From positions 1 to 22,393 of the forward strand of contig CAKOYL010000013.1 in NCBI GenBank assembly GCA_934130705.1: a stretch of 22,393 nucleotides of DNA. Reading direction: 5' to 3'. Position 1 is the first letter of the stretch; each line of letters opens with the position of its first letter. This document shows positions 8,267 to 16,675 of the stretch, piece after piece. Origin of the DNA: an uncultured Clostridia bacterium. GTDB lineage: Bacteria > Bacillota_A > Clostridia > TANB77 > CAG-508. The notes beneath the pieces were generated by a model. The model was given only the letters and a program-made list of their open reading frames with translations. It did not search any database and was not told where the DNA came from. The position numbers and the translations under genes were made by a program.

Positions 8267-8935
8267 TTATTGTTCTTCCTCATAATTTATTTCATGATAT
8301 TCTTTCTTTATATTCCCATTTCCATCTGAATAATATCTTCCATGATATTCATTACATTCTCCTTCAAAGTACCATTCAATTTCTTTATTCTCATGTTTTT
8401 CAAACAATTTCTTTATTATTGGTAATGGTTCTTCCCAAGCTGTAAAAAAACTAATTTCTCCTTCTTCTGGTGTTCCTTCACTATCCATTGCATTCCATTT
8501 TGTTCCCCAATTTTTGCAACACCAGTCATACCATGTTGCACTTCCATATTTTAATATATTGTCAATATATAAATTTCCTAGTTCATATAGTCCCTTTATT
8601 CCTAGCTTTTTCTCATCATCTCCTGGAATATATCTCTTTGCACTTTGCTCCAATTTTTCTATATTCTCAAAAGTGCAATGTTCTTTATATTTATTCCATA
8701 AGTTTCCATGATAACTAATTTTTATTTTTTCAAATTCATTCTTCAATCTTGTAAATTCACTTGGTGCTTTCTTACTCATTGCATAAGCTATTGCTGTATC
8801 TGTAATAGTTCCTTCTGTAAGATTTAATGATTTGGGCATTGGTATTAATTTTTCAAATGTTACTTTTTGACCATCATATAAATCTTCTAGCACTTCTTTA
8901 GGTGCTCTTACTATATTTTTACATAAATCTGGCAT
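8267..8935 (-). CDS. Api92-like / DUF1281-type mobile-element protein (222 aa)
   Basis: Small soluble protein with the pattern of Api92-like proteins: an N-terminal CKNIVRAP start, a KLIPMPKSL segment near residue 30-36, then a C-terminal ferredoxin-like part with NWGTKWNA (about 142-149), FFTAWEEPLPII (about 163-174) and an EWYFEGECNEYHGRYY segment. Such proteins are common in phages and conjugative elements and their role is not established. The ATG follows AGGAAG. It is the first gene of a three-gene unit served by promoter P3. Overall fold assignment is inference from motif order. Confidence 0.75.
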   Translation of the reverse strand: MPDLCKNIVRAPKEVLEDLYDGQKVTFEKLIPMPKSLNLTEGTITDTAIAYAMSKKAPSEFTRLKNEFEKIKISYHGNLWNKYKEHCTFENIEKLEQSAKRYIPGDDEKKLGIKGLYELGNLYIDNILKYGSATWYDWCCKNWGTKWNAMDSEGTPEEGEISFFTAWEEPLPIIKKLFEKHENKEIEWYFEGECNEYHGRYYSDGNGNIKKEYHEINYEEEQ

Positions 8936-8957
8936 ATTTTCTTCCTTTCTTGAGCAT

Positions 8958-8990
8958 AGAAAAAAAAGCCAGCTATAATAACTGACTTTT
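8958..8990 (-). terminator. Leader hairpin with U-tract upstream of the Api92-like gene (possible attenuator)
   Basis: Minus-strand AAAAGTCAG (8990-8982) pairs with CTGGCTTTT (8972-8964) with one G-U pair, followed by more T. It lies between the -10 at 9018-9013 and the start codon at 8935, so it is within the 5' leader. Confidence 0.65.
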
Positions 8991-9012
8991 GCTCACAATT
9001 TTTTATACTAAA

Positions 9013-9073
9013 ATTCTAATCCATTATTTTTTATATGTCAATGAATGTTTTTTGAACCATTTTCGCAAATTTT
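9013..9073 (-). promoter_or_regulatory. Promoter P3 with operator-like repeats (Api92 unit)
   Basis: Perfect -35 TTGACA (9041-9036), 17-bp spacer, -10 TAGAAT (9018-9013). The upstream repeats are the most diverged of the four cassettes (TTTGCGAAAATGGTTCAAAA), but TTCATTGAC at the -35 is kept. Confidence 0.75.
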
Positions 9074-9098
9074 CTAGTCATTCTTTAACCCCAATTTT

Positions 9099-9959
9099 TT
9101 AATTTTCCATTACTTCTTCATCATCTTCACAATTAGTTTCAGAATTCTCTGTAATACTTTTATCTTTAAAAAACATAAACTCTTTTACTCTATTTAACTT
9201 TCTATTTTGTTCAATATACTCATCTTTATTGCTTTCAAAATTATATAAAATCCCCTCTAAATTATAGGATGTATCTAAGTAATAGTTATCTGAAATCATT
9301 TTTTTAATTTCACTTTCAAAATTAAAATTTAATTTATCAGAAATATTTTGAATTTCATTCTTCATTTTATCTATTTCAATTTTTTCGACATTATATTCTT
9401 CATCTAATAAACTGATTTTTGATTTTATCTGTTCTAAATTATTTTTCTGGTTTACTATTTTTTGTGATATTTCATTGAGTTTTATAAAATCTCTTTTTCT
9501 TTCTCCATTAAACAATTGTTTAATATTGTACTTTTTATTCTTTAAATTTTGATATTCTTCATTCAATAATTTCAAAGATTCACATATTTTTTCTTCTTCT
9601 TTTCTTTCATCAAATTTTGATTCTTCCAAATTTTCTAGCTGAAATTTGCCATCAAAAACATCACTTAATAATTTACTTAATTTCAAATATTCCTCTTTAT
9701 GCTCTAATATATATATACTTTTAGAATTTTCCTTTATAATATTGTCAATGTATCCTGGAAAATCTTTTTCAAACAAAGGTATTATTACTTTCATTGCCTC
9801 ATCATTTTCTATATACTCATATATATAATTAAATAAATACCATACAACTGGATCTTGTTCATAATTTTCTCTTCCTAAAAAATAACGCATATACTCATCA
9901 TATCCATTATACTCATTAATTGCTTTTTCTTTTAATTCTTCATATAAATTCTCAAACAT
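9099..9959 (-). CDS. Coiled-coil protein (286 aa)
   Basis: Begins MFENLYEELKEKAI after GGAGG. Residues about 1-110 are a helical domain with a YMRYFLGRENYEQDPVVWYLFNYIYEYI segment rich in aromatics. Residues about 115-215 are heptad-like and rich in Lys/Glu/Leu/Ile, so a long coiled coil. The C-terminus is acidic (NCEDDEEVMEN). No membrane segment. It is the last gene of the conjugation operon and is followed by the P3 cassette. No family recognised. It may be a cytoplasmic partner of the membrane complex, but this is inferred from position only. Confidence 0.7.
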   Translation of the reverse strand: MFENLYEELKEKAINEYNGYDEYMRYFLGRENYEQDPVVWYLFNYIYEYIENDEAMKVIIPLFEKDFPGYIDNIIKENSKSIYILEHKEEYLKLSKLLSDVFDGKFQLENLEESKFDERKEEEKICESLKLLNEEYQNLKNKKYNIKQLFNGERKRDFIKLNEISQKIVNQKNNLEQIKSKISLLDEEYNVEKIEIDKMKNEIQNISDKLNFNFESEIKKMISDNYYLDTSYNLEGILYNFESNKDEYIEQNRKLNRVKEFMFFKDKSITENSETNCEDDEEVMEN

Positions 9960-9969
9960 TTTTCCTCCA

Positions 9970-10212
9970 TTATAAAATTGTTTTTATCATATTTATTAAT
10001 TGCCATCGTAATTCACTATTTATCAAAACTGTTGCTCCTATTGTTACAAAAATAAATAACACAATATAAAATAATAATTTTAGTATTTTTTCAATAATAT
10101 CTACTATTACTAATAAAATTGTCCTTTTTCTCTCAATTACAATTTGTTCTTGCACGTCTGATGTCTTATCTTTTCTTTCCATTGCAATATCATATAATGA
10201 TTTTTTCTTCAT
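9970..10212 (-). CDS. Small single-pass membrane protein (80 aa)
   Basis: Begins MKKKSLYDIAMERKDK after AGAGGTAATGCT. Residues 1-30 are charged and probably cytoplasmic. Residues about 33-67 (TILLVIVDIIEKILKLLFYIVLFIFV and onward) are strongly hydrophobic, one long or two short membrane helices. It lies 4 nt after the TadZ-like gene and 10 nt before the coiled-coil gene, so it is in the same operon. A role as membrane tether for one of these neighbours is a guess. Confidence 0.7.
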   Translation of the reverse strand: MKKKSLYDIAMERKDKTSDVQEQIVIERKRTILLVIVDIIEKILKLLFYIVLFIFVTIGATVLINSELRWQLINMIKTIL

Positions 10213-10216
10213 AGCA

Positions 10217-11368
10217 TTACCTCTTATTTTTTCTTTTGAACCAATTAAATCTTTTCCTCTTTTCTTGTATATCAGAATTTAATAAATATGGTTTTAAAAT
10301 AGTTTCAAAAAAGTATCTGTTTTTTACTTCAAATGGATCTGTTACATTTTCAGAATATATTGCTCTTTCTTTCCAAAAATCTCCCAAACTTATTCTAAAG
10401 GTTTCTTTTTCACTCTCTTTAGCAAAATTAAATACTAAATATGTATTGATATCTTCACCTATTATTTGAAAACATTTTATTAAATTAGGAATTTCCCAAA
10501 GCTTATTTCCAGAAACCACAATTTTTAAATCTCTTGTTAAAAATGACATCTTTTCTTCTTCGCTTATTTCATTTAATGCTCCATAATCGTAAATAAAAAA
10601 ATTATAATCGTTTATTAATATGTCTGACATATTTTTAGGTTTCAAAAACATATCTAAACCTTTAAATGTTATTTTATCTGAATTTTCAACATATATAGCT
10701 TCTTTATTATCAATTAAATTAATTATAGAATTGTGATTATTATTCTCTATATAACATGCCTTAATATTAGTTAATTCACTTAAATATTTAGCCAGGTTTA
10801 ATGCTAAAGTAGTTGCTCCTATATGTTTTTCAGTTCCTACTACTCCTATACTTACTGTTTGCTTTACTCTTATATAATTTTCTTTTACTAACTTAGTTGT
10901 TTGATTTATAGAAATAATTTGATTATCTAACTTATATTTTATAGAATTTCCAAAACTCATTCCCTCTTGACTAAATACTTTTTCTAATTCTTCCTTATAC
11001 TTGTTTTCTTCTGTAGCAGTAATAATATTGTAAATCCCTAAATTAAATATTTTGCCAAGTAACATATTTCCAAATTTGTATCCTTTAGCCAAAATAATTA
11101 TTCTCAAATTATACATTTTTCTTATAAGGGTAATTTTTGATACTATCTCATCTTCTTGCGTTAACTTCTCAATTGCTTGTAAGTCTATAATTAAATAATC
11201 AATACTATTCAAATTTCGTAATTCTGTCTGCATAAATTTTTCAAAATTATATTCATTTATGAATCTAGTAACTATTGTAATATTATTTTCTTGACAATAG
11301 TTTTCCAATTCTACTTGAATTTCTTTTGATATATAAATATACTTTTTATATTTTTTTATTTCGTCCAT
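10217..11368 (-). CDS. TadZ/CpaE-like ATPase-fold protein (383 aa)
   Basis: Start chosen at ATG 11368 (MDEIKKYKKYIYIS), 9 nt after AGAGGT; the ATG 9 nt earlier touches the ribosome site. Residues about 1-130 are an alpha/beta receiver-like domain (YLIIDLQAIEK, LRIIILAKG). From about residue 165 there is a ParA/MinD-type domain: VSIGVVGTEKHIGATTLALN is the deviant P-loop, with HIGATT where GKT/S would be, as in TadZ/CpaE localisation proteins. YNFFIYDYGAL is the Walker-B-like strand and DLKIVVSG follows. The usual P-loop Lys before the Thr is replaced by Ala, so nucleotide binding may be weak or need another residue. TadZ proteins place secretion machines; here it sits inside a conjugation operon, and a role in positioning the T4SS is inference. 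Confidence 0.75.
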   Translation of the reverse strand: MDEIKKYKKYIYISKEIQVELENYCQENNITIVTRFINEYNFEKFMQTELRNLNSIDYLIIDLQAIEKLTQEDEIVSKITLIRKMYNLRIIILAKGYKFGNMLLGKIFNLGIYNIITATEENKYKEELEKVFSQEGMSFGNSIKYKLDNQIISINQTTKLVKENYIRVKQTVSIGVVGTEKHIGATTLALNLAKYLSELTNIKACYIENNNHNSIINLIDNKEAIYVENSDKITFKGLDMFLKPKNMSDILINDYNFFIYDYGALNEISEEEKMSFLTRDLKIVVSGNKLWEIPNLIKCFQIIGEDINTYLVFNFAKESEKETFRISLGDFWKERAIYSENVTDPFEVKNRYFFETILKPYLLNSDIQEKRKRFNWFKRKNKR

Positions 11369-11387
11369 AATTTTCATACCTCTAAAA

Positions 11388-11687
11388 TCATTCTCTTACA
11401 ATTATCGTTTCTCCATTTTGAGTTATAATTCTATTTTCTGTTGTTCCTTGCGTTTCATCTTGTTCATATTCTTCTGTTGGTTCTTCCAGTAATCCCTTTA
11501 AATTATTGAGTATTGTATCATTTGAATTTATATTCGTGTCTTCTGTTGTAATACTATTATCTGTAGTTATATTATTGATAATATTTTTATCTTTTCCAAA
11601 GTTCAATATTATTGCTACAATAATTACTAATATCAATATAAAGCTTAAAATAATTACTTGTTTTTTTAATTCTTCCTTATTGTTCAT
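11388..11687 (-). CDS. Small single-pass membrane protein (99 aa)
   Basis: Start chosen at ATG 11687, preceded by AAGGAGG. Sequence MNNKEELKKQVIILS, one transmembrane helix at residues about 10-31 (VIILSFILILVIIVAIIL), then an acidic, Asn/Thr-rich external tail (about 35-99) ending TIIVRE. It lies 10 nt after the M23 gene and 19 nt before the TadZ-like gene. No family recognised. Its size and topology resemble small accessory proteins of Gram-positive T4SS operons. Confidence 0.7.
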   Translation of the reverse strand: MNNKEELKKQVIILSFILILVIIVAIILNFGKDKNIINNITTDNSITTEDTNINSNDTILNNLKGLLEEPTEEYEQDETQGTTENRIITQNGETIIVRE

Positions 11688-11697
11688 AAGCTCCTCC

Positions 11698-12402
11698 TTA
11701 ATTTCCAAATAAATATGTATATGGATCAACCGCATTACTACTACTATTTTTATTGATTCTTATTTCAAAATGTAGATGTGCTCCTGTACTATTTCCTGTA
11801 GACCCCATTATTCCTAATACTTGTCCAACTTTTACATCTGTACCTTCTGCAACCATTAATGAACCTTGTTTCATGTGTCCATATAAAGTATAAAATGTTG
11901 TTCCGTCTTCCGAATTATGCTCTATTACAACATAATTTCCATATCCTGTTTGTCCAGCTTTCGCAACAACTACCTTTCCTGAAGATACTGCACATATTTT
12001 AGGTTCTAATATTGATATTACAACTAAATCTATTCCAGTATGAGCTCTACTTTGCAATTGTCCATTTACTATAATAGTTCTATTATTACTAAATTTTGAT
12101 GTTACAACATCTTTTTCACTATTCCAATTTTCAAATGGCATAGGAAATGTTGCACCTTGATACTTTTTTAGTCCTTCTACTACTTCATTTACAACTATTG
12201 AACTACCTGTATCATTTCCACCATTCTTTTGATTTATATTTTTATTATTTTCAGAAGAAAAGGTCATTAATGCTACAACTGGGAAAATAACAACAATAAG
12301 GAGAATTGCAACAACTCCAATTATTATCATTTTAATTTTAAATGATAATAAAGAAAATGCTGTCTTTCCTAACTCCAATACTTCATTTCTATTATCTGGC
12401 AT
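11698..12402 (-). CDS. Membrane-anchored M23 (LytM) peptidase (234 aa)
   Basis: Peptidoglycan endopeptidase that would open the wall for the conjugation channel, the job done by VirB1/TraG-type hydrolases in other systems. One membrane segment at residues 24-47, a spacer to about 85, then a full M23 domain. Zinc ligands and catalytic residues are present: His121 and Asp125 in HTGID, His176 in YGHM, and His209 and His211 in HLHFEI. The GYGNYVVIEH strand is also typical. The ATG follows the VirB4 stop immediately. Nothing is missing for activity. Confidence 0.92.
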   Translation of the reverse strand: MPDNRNEVLELGKTAFSLLSFKIKMIIIGVVAILLIVVIFPVVALMTFSSENNKNINQKNGGNDTGSSIVVNEVVEGLKKYQGATFPMPFENWNSEKDVVTSKFSNNRTIIVNGQLQSRAHTGIDLVVISILEPKICAVSSGKVVVAKAGQTGYGNYVVIEHNSEDGTTFYTLYGHMKQGSLMVAEGTDVKVGQVLGIMGSTGNSTGAHLHFEIRINKNSSSNAVDPYTYLFGN

Positions 12403-14228
12403 CTATTTTCCACCACCTATTAAATACTCTTTCTCCCATTCTTCTGCTTTTACATTTATTAAACTATGACCTGGTCCAACAAACATTAGTCCACGACCTC
12501 TATCTTTTTGAGATAATATAGTTTTTTCTTCAGTATTCAAGTTATATATTCTAACTATTTCTTCTAAGTCTTGTCCGATCAGTTCCAAAGAAAAATTTAT
12601 AAGTTGAATTGTCTAATATTGCTTGTCCATATTGTTTTATTTCTTCTGCCAAAAAGTCTAAAATATTTTGTGAAATAGTTATTAAACCACATTCATATTT
12701 TCTACATCTCTTACTAAAATTTCTCATAAATTCTAGTGCTTGTGGAACTTTTTTATCAATTAACAAATATGCTTCATCGCATACTACATAACACTTTTCT
12801 TCTCTATTTTTAAAAGCCATATCTTCACAATATCTAAGCATATTCAAATATTGACAACTTTTAATATTACTTGATGCTCCTTGTAATGAATAAATATCTA
12901 AACATACAAATTCATTATCTTCTTCTATTGTTGTATATCCATTAAAAATTTCTGCATTATGTCCTATTGCTAAACTTCTTATAATACTTCTAACTATTTC
13001 AATTTCATCTCTATGTTTTGTTTCCACATTTTCAACTTTTTGTTCTAGTAAATCATACAAATCTTTCATTATTGGAAACTTATTTCTAGGTATTAAATCT
13101 ATATTAGTATCATAATCAATTCCAAATTTTCTATATAACTCTTCTAATGTTTCCATAAGTAAACTCATTTGAAAACTTGTGATTTCTGGAAAATATAGTG
13201 TAAAAAATGTTGTTAAGAAATCTAAATGTAATGCTAATGCTGATTTTGTACTACTATATTCTTCATCATCATCTTCAATATTATTTGGTAGTTTATTTAC
13301 TTGCAATGGATTTATTCTTCCTACATTTTTTCCTTTTCCACCACTACAATCAATCCATTTTCCACCAATTTCTTTACACATTGACTTATACTCCGATTCG
13401 GGATCTAAAACATAAAATTTACAACCATTCATCCACTCATTTAACATTATTTTTTTTGCTAAATAAGATTTTCCACTTCCACTAGCTCCACTTATTGTTA
13501 TATTTGAATTAGGTCTATCTGATGTTTTTAAAAAAGTATCTAATATAATTGCTCTACCATCTTCATCTGTACCTAAATAATAGCCTCTTTCATCTATTAA
13601 CCCACTTCCGACTAAAAGGCAATCCCTTGAATAATACTGACAAAGACATTTGCTTATTTGATATGTCAGTAATTTCATCATAACTAACATCATAAGGACT
13701 TGCTTGTTTTAATGCTATTTCTTGTTGAAAAGCTGGCAATCTTGCTTTTAGTCCCATTCCTGCAATTTTATTTTTTACTATTCTCATATTTTCTATAAAA
13801 TTGTTTTCAGTATTTCCATTTGTTTTAGTCAAAAATGATAAATTTATATATGGTATGTTATCTATTGTAATTTCCCTTATCATAGTTTCTGCACTTGCTA
13901 TTTTATATTCTGCTTGTGTTCTTAAAAACTCATTTTGAGTGGTGTTATATGTATTTTTATCTGTTGTAATTCCTTTTGAAACACCTTCTACAAACCCTTG
14001 TACATCTTCTATTGGGGTTACAACTAAACTAACTATTGTATTTGGAATATCCTTTAAACTTAATAACCATCCTATATTTACTCTTGATGGATAACCAGAT
14101 ATATATTGAATTTTTGATAAAAATTCTCCCATCTGAACTCTATTTGATTTTATTTCTATTCCTTGTGGTGCAATAAGTGCAAGTAATTCTTGATTAACTG
14201 GCATTGTTTCAATATCTTTTGATCTCAT
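12403..14228 (-). CDS. virB4-like: VirB4/TraE-type T4SS ATPase, needs two +1 shifts at CGGA (607 aa)
   Basis: Motor ATPase of the conjugation channel. Start ATG 14228 follows GAAAGGATAAGATA, and LLALIAPQGIEI near residue 15 is a usual start region of Gram-positive VirB4 proteins. Walker A GASGSGKS is at 247-254, Walker B YVVCDEA at about 480-486, then ITISQN and a C-terminal GRGLMFVGPGH part. The zero frame is broken twice. At 13610-13607 (LPFS then CGG) and at 12577-12574 (GTD then CGG), skipping one C gives LPFSGSGLIDERG and GTDGQDLEE and restores one 607-aa protein. Without shifting, translation stops 6 and 8 codons after the CGG. The length is normal for TraE/TrsE-like proteins. Confidence 0.88.
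12574..12577 (-). other. CGGA +1 frameshift site in virB4 (Gly551)
   Basis: Codons read GGA ACT GAT CGG A. The zero frame reaches TAG eight codons later. Reading GGA after skipping C continues as GTDGQDLEEIVRIYNL to the conserved C-terminus. The preceding P-site codon is GAT. Confidence 0.88.
13607..13610 (-). other. CGGA +1 frameshift site in virB4 (Gly207)
   Basis: Codons read CCT TTT AGT CGG A. The zero frame reaches TGA six codons later. Skipping C gives PFSGSGLIDERGYYLG, which leads directly into the Walker A domain in frame. The preceding P-site codon is AGT. Confidence 0.88.
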
Positions 14229-14253
14229 TATCTTATCCTTTCATTTGTATTTT

Positions 14254-14847
14254 TCAAACTACCTCTAACGTAGTTTGTATATAATTTTGATTTTCTATAT
14301 ATGCAACATCTGGATTAGTATAACTATTTACTAATTGAATAATAAGTCTTTCTTCTAAAATCTCTGTTCTATAACCACTATTAGTAAATTTCATTTTCAA
14401 ATCATTTAGTCTTTTTAAAAGTTCTTGCTCTACATACTCTGTATTTTCTCCCCAAATTATCAAGTATATTTCGCTTTCTAATGCTTTTCCTCTTACTGAT
14501 AAATTTCCAAAACTTCTACTTCTTTTTCCCTGTAAACTAAATTTTAAAGCATTCTTTTCTTTATCCATTAGCATTGCTTGATAATCTTGATTTTTTTGTA
14601 AATTTACTGGTCTATTTGTAAAATATAATTTAAAGGGTTTTAATTCACTCGCAAAGTTTCTCGTTAATATATTTGAATGATTTTTTTGTTCTTCCTTACT
14701 CATTAACTTGCAATTTTTAGGGTATATTTTCAAATATGCTAAAACTTTTCCATCCGTTGTATATAAAAAGTTTCCTTGAATATCTTTTATATTTAAAAAT
14801 CTATTAGCTGATATTGGTATCTTTTTCTTAAATATTTCTTTAATCAT
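14254..14847 (-). CDS. TraD/TrsD-like conjugation protein (197 aa)
   Basis: Begins MIKEIFKKKIPISANRF after AAAGGAG and overlaps the PrgI-like stop by 8 nt. It lies between a PrgI-type gene and the VirB4 gene, the place of TraD/TrsD in pIP501- and pSK41-type conjugation operons, and has similar length (about 200 aa). It has the look of a VirB4 N-terminal domain: DGKVLAYLKIYPKNC, a FKLYFTNRPVNL strand region and EIYLIIWGEN. It ends TTLEVV with TGA, and VirB4 has its own ribosome site, so I treat it as a separate gene, not a broken VirB4 start. Family assignment rests on position and general pattern. Confidence 0.7.
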   Translation of the reverse strand: MIKEIFKKKIPISANRFLNIKDIQGNFLYTTDGKVLAYLKIYPKNCKLMSKEEQKNHSNILTRNFASELKPFKLYFTNRPVNLQKNQDYQAMLMDKEKNALKFSLQGKRSRSFGNLSVRGKALESEIYLIIWGENTEYVEQELLKRLNDLKMKFTNSGYRTEILEERLIIQLVNSYTNPDVAYIENQNYIQTTLEVV

Positions 14848-15166
14848 TTTCTTTTTTCTCCTTTAATACATATCCATAAAATTTTTGACCTTTCATGTAC
14901 TTATACATATTAGCAATCAATCCAGCAATACAACCATTATTTTTATCCTTCATTACTGCCAAAAATGTAAATCCTGTTATTATTCCAAAAAATATTAAAC
15001 AAACCAAATAATTTTGTGATATTAGATATATTGGAACATCTATAATTAAGCAAATCATTCCTACGATTCCTGTAATTACAAGTTCTTTTATTCCAATTCC
15101 ATTTATCAATTCAGTTCTAACCTTTACATTTGCTGGTATTTGAACTTGGTATTTTTCTTCATTCAT
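14840..15166 (-). CDS. PrgI family / VirB3-like membrane protein (108 aa)
   Basis: Start chosen at ATG 15166 (MNEEKYQVQIPANVK), which follows AGGAGAATAGAAAAA; the longer frame starts inside the previous gene. The YxVxIPxNV start is the mark of PrgI-family proteins. Two hydrophobic hairpin segments lie at about 32-52 and 55-76, and a basic cytoplasmic end GQKFYGYVLKEKKEND. VirB3-like proteins link VirB4 to the membrane channel, and the gene order PrgI - TraD - VirB4 fits this. Confidence 0.85.
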   Translation of the reverse strand: MNEEKYQVQIPANVKVRTELINGIGIKELVITGIVGMICLIIDVPIYLISQNYLVCLIFFGIITGFTFLAVMKDKNNGCIAGLIANMYKYMKGQKFYGYVLKEKKEND

Positions 15167-15179
15167 TTTTTCTATTCTC

Positions 15180-15803
15180 CTAACTAATCCATTCAAATTG
15201 TTGGTATTTTTCTGTCAACCAATTTCCCATTAGTTCTTTGAAATCGTCATCATCTTTTATTGTTCCTTTGACACTAGCTGGCATTAAAAATCCTTTTGAT
15301 GCACCATTTAGTTTTTTTCCTTCCCATGACAAATAATAAATATCATCAGCCATTGCTCCCTTTGTTACACCTTGACACTCGTCATATAGTTTATAAACAG
15401 AACACCAGATTTTATAGGAATCCCAAAAACCTCCTATGTTTATTAGTTTTTCTCCTGTATTCACATAATAGTTTCCATCAACTCTAATAACACTTCTTCC
15501 TTGTACATCCTTATAAGTGTCAGTTAATGCTCCATCTGTTAAAGATATTTGAATTTGTGAAAAATCTCCTATTGCTTCACTACTTTGAACATACGGAAAA
15601 TATTTTAAAACTGTGTCCCTAATTGTTCCTATGCAAATAATTAAAATTAAAGCTAATAATCCATTTTTTATTCTAACCTGGTATTTCTTCATTTCTGTTT
15701 CATCGCCAGTCATTATTTTGAATACAGAAAATATAATCATTCCAGTACAACATATTCCAGCAAATACACCTAAAAAATTGGTTATGTAATATATTAATTC
15801 CAT
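15180..15803 (-). CDS. MTGDE-type membrane protein with C-terminal domain (207 aa)
   Basis: N-terminal about 70 residues resemble the VirB2/TrbC-like protein at 17700: a hydrophobic segment, FKIMTGDETEMKKYQVRIKN, then a second hydrophobic segment LLALILIICIGTI. Residues about 75-207 form an extra soluble domain (IRVDGNYYVNTGEKLINIGGFWDSYKIWCS, a Cys pair around CSVYKLYDEC, and a C-terminal DDFKELMGNWLTEKYQQFEW), probably extracellular. The start follows AAAGGTAGAATAT. It lies between the VirB6-like and PrgI-like genes. Either a large VirB2 relative or a channel accessory; two copies of the MTGDE motif in one operon suggest duplication and change of function. Confidence 0.7.
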   Translation of the reverse strand: MELIYYITNFLGVFAGICCTGMIIFSVFKIMTGDETEMKKYQVRIKNGLLALILIICIGTIRDTVLKYFPYVQSSEAIGDFSQIQISLTDGALTDTYKDVQGRSVIRVDGNYYVNTGEKLINIGGFWDSYKIWCSVYKLYDECQGVTKGAMADDIYYLSWEGKKLNGASKGFLMPASVKGTIKDDDDFKELMGNWLTEKYQQFEWIS

Positions 15804-15816
15804 ATATTCTACCTTT

Positions 15817-16660
15817 CTATTTGCCTTTACTTACACCACTTCTAAACATTGTTACTACTCTACTTACTGTATTTACTTTTCCACTCGTACTTCCTCCACC
15901 ACTACTTATCATAAACTCTTGCAACATTTGTGGTGTCCTTAATGCTATACTTGAAGATGTAAAAGCAAGTACAAAATGTCCACCATTTAATAACAAAATA
16001 GAAAATTGCACTAGCAAAAGTTGTATAATTATAGTAAAAGCATTATTTATAAATTTTTGTATATATCCTTTAAAGGCTCCTTGATTAGCATTTAGTAATC
16101 CAATACAAGCAAATGGTATTCCTAACCTCAAAATAAGCATTTCAAATCCCCTTGTTAAGAACTGAAAATATAATAATGCTAATTGCACCGCTATTACTAA
16201 ATACAAAAATGCTCCAAATACATTAAGTCCTAAATTTTTATATTCTGGAACAACTGCATCTAAACTTCCTGTCATTCCAACAAGTAAATTATTATATATT
16301 CCATAAAATATGTTTACAAATTGAGTATATATAAATCCAAAACAAACCATCACAATCAATGCTTTCATAAAACCTATCAAAACATTAAGTGGGTTGTCTT
16401 CTGGATCTCCGATTTGTCCATGTCATATATGTTTCTATCATTTTCTTTACAAAAAACATTATTAAAACTGCTATTGCAGCAATATAAATTGCATTGTATA
16501 GTCCTGATACACTAAAATTTGTTGCTATATCTCTAAATGAAATTTCAATAGCAAATGCTAAATAAAACATTGATGTATAAACACCTGATAGCCAACTTAA
16601 TATTGCTTCTGAAATCCATCCTAACAAATATACTATTATAGTTGCGATTAGAGCTGCCAC
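15817..16660 (-). CDS. VirB6/TrbL-like polytopic channel protein, needs one +1 shift at CGGA (280 aa)
   Basis: Inner-membrane channel component of the T4SS. Starts at GTG 16660 after AAGGAGAGTAATAAA. Membrane segments are visible at about residues 3-22, 28-40, 55-75, 92-115, 130-160, 165-180 and 210-235. The zero frame stops at 16385 after TNRRSRRQPT. Skipping the C of CGG at 16411 gives TWTNGDPEDNPLNVLIGF and joins the second half without a gap. A G-D-P motif at this point, after the first membrane helices, is usual in TrbL-like proteins of Gram-positive elements. The second part has no ribosome site of its own that fits a separate gene starting at 16380. It ends with a basic GVSKGK tail. 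Confidence 0.85.
16408..16411 (-). other. CGGA +1 frameshift site in the VirB6-like gene (Gly84)
   Basis: Codons read TGG ACA AAT CGG A. The zero frame stops at TAA after eight more codons. Skipping C gives TNGDPEDNPLN and continues to the end of the polytopic protein. The P-site codon is AAT. Confidence 0.88.
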
Positions 16661-16675
16661 TTTATTACTCTCCTT

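Noticed and set aside
14229..14256. A further frameshift joining the 197-aa TraD-like gene to virB4
   Set aside because: There is no CGG here. The first gene ends in TGA, and virB4 has its own GAAAGGA ribosome site and a normal start region (LLALIAPQGIE). The gene order also fits separate TraD and TraE genes.
14254..14256. UGA read as tryptophan (recoded genome)
   Set aside because: Reading through this TGA gives only eight more residues before TAA. Trp is encoded by TGG throughout the genes, so the stop code looks standard.
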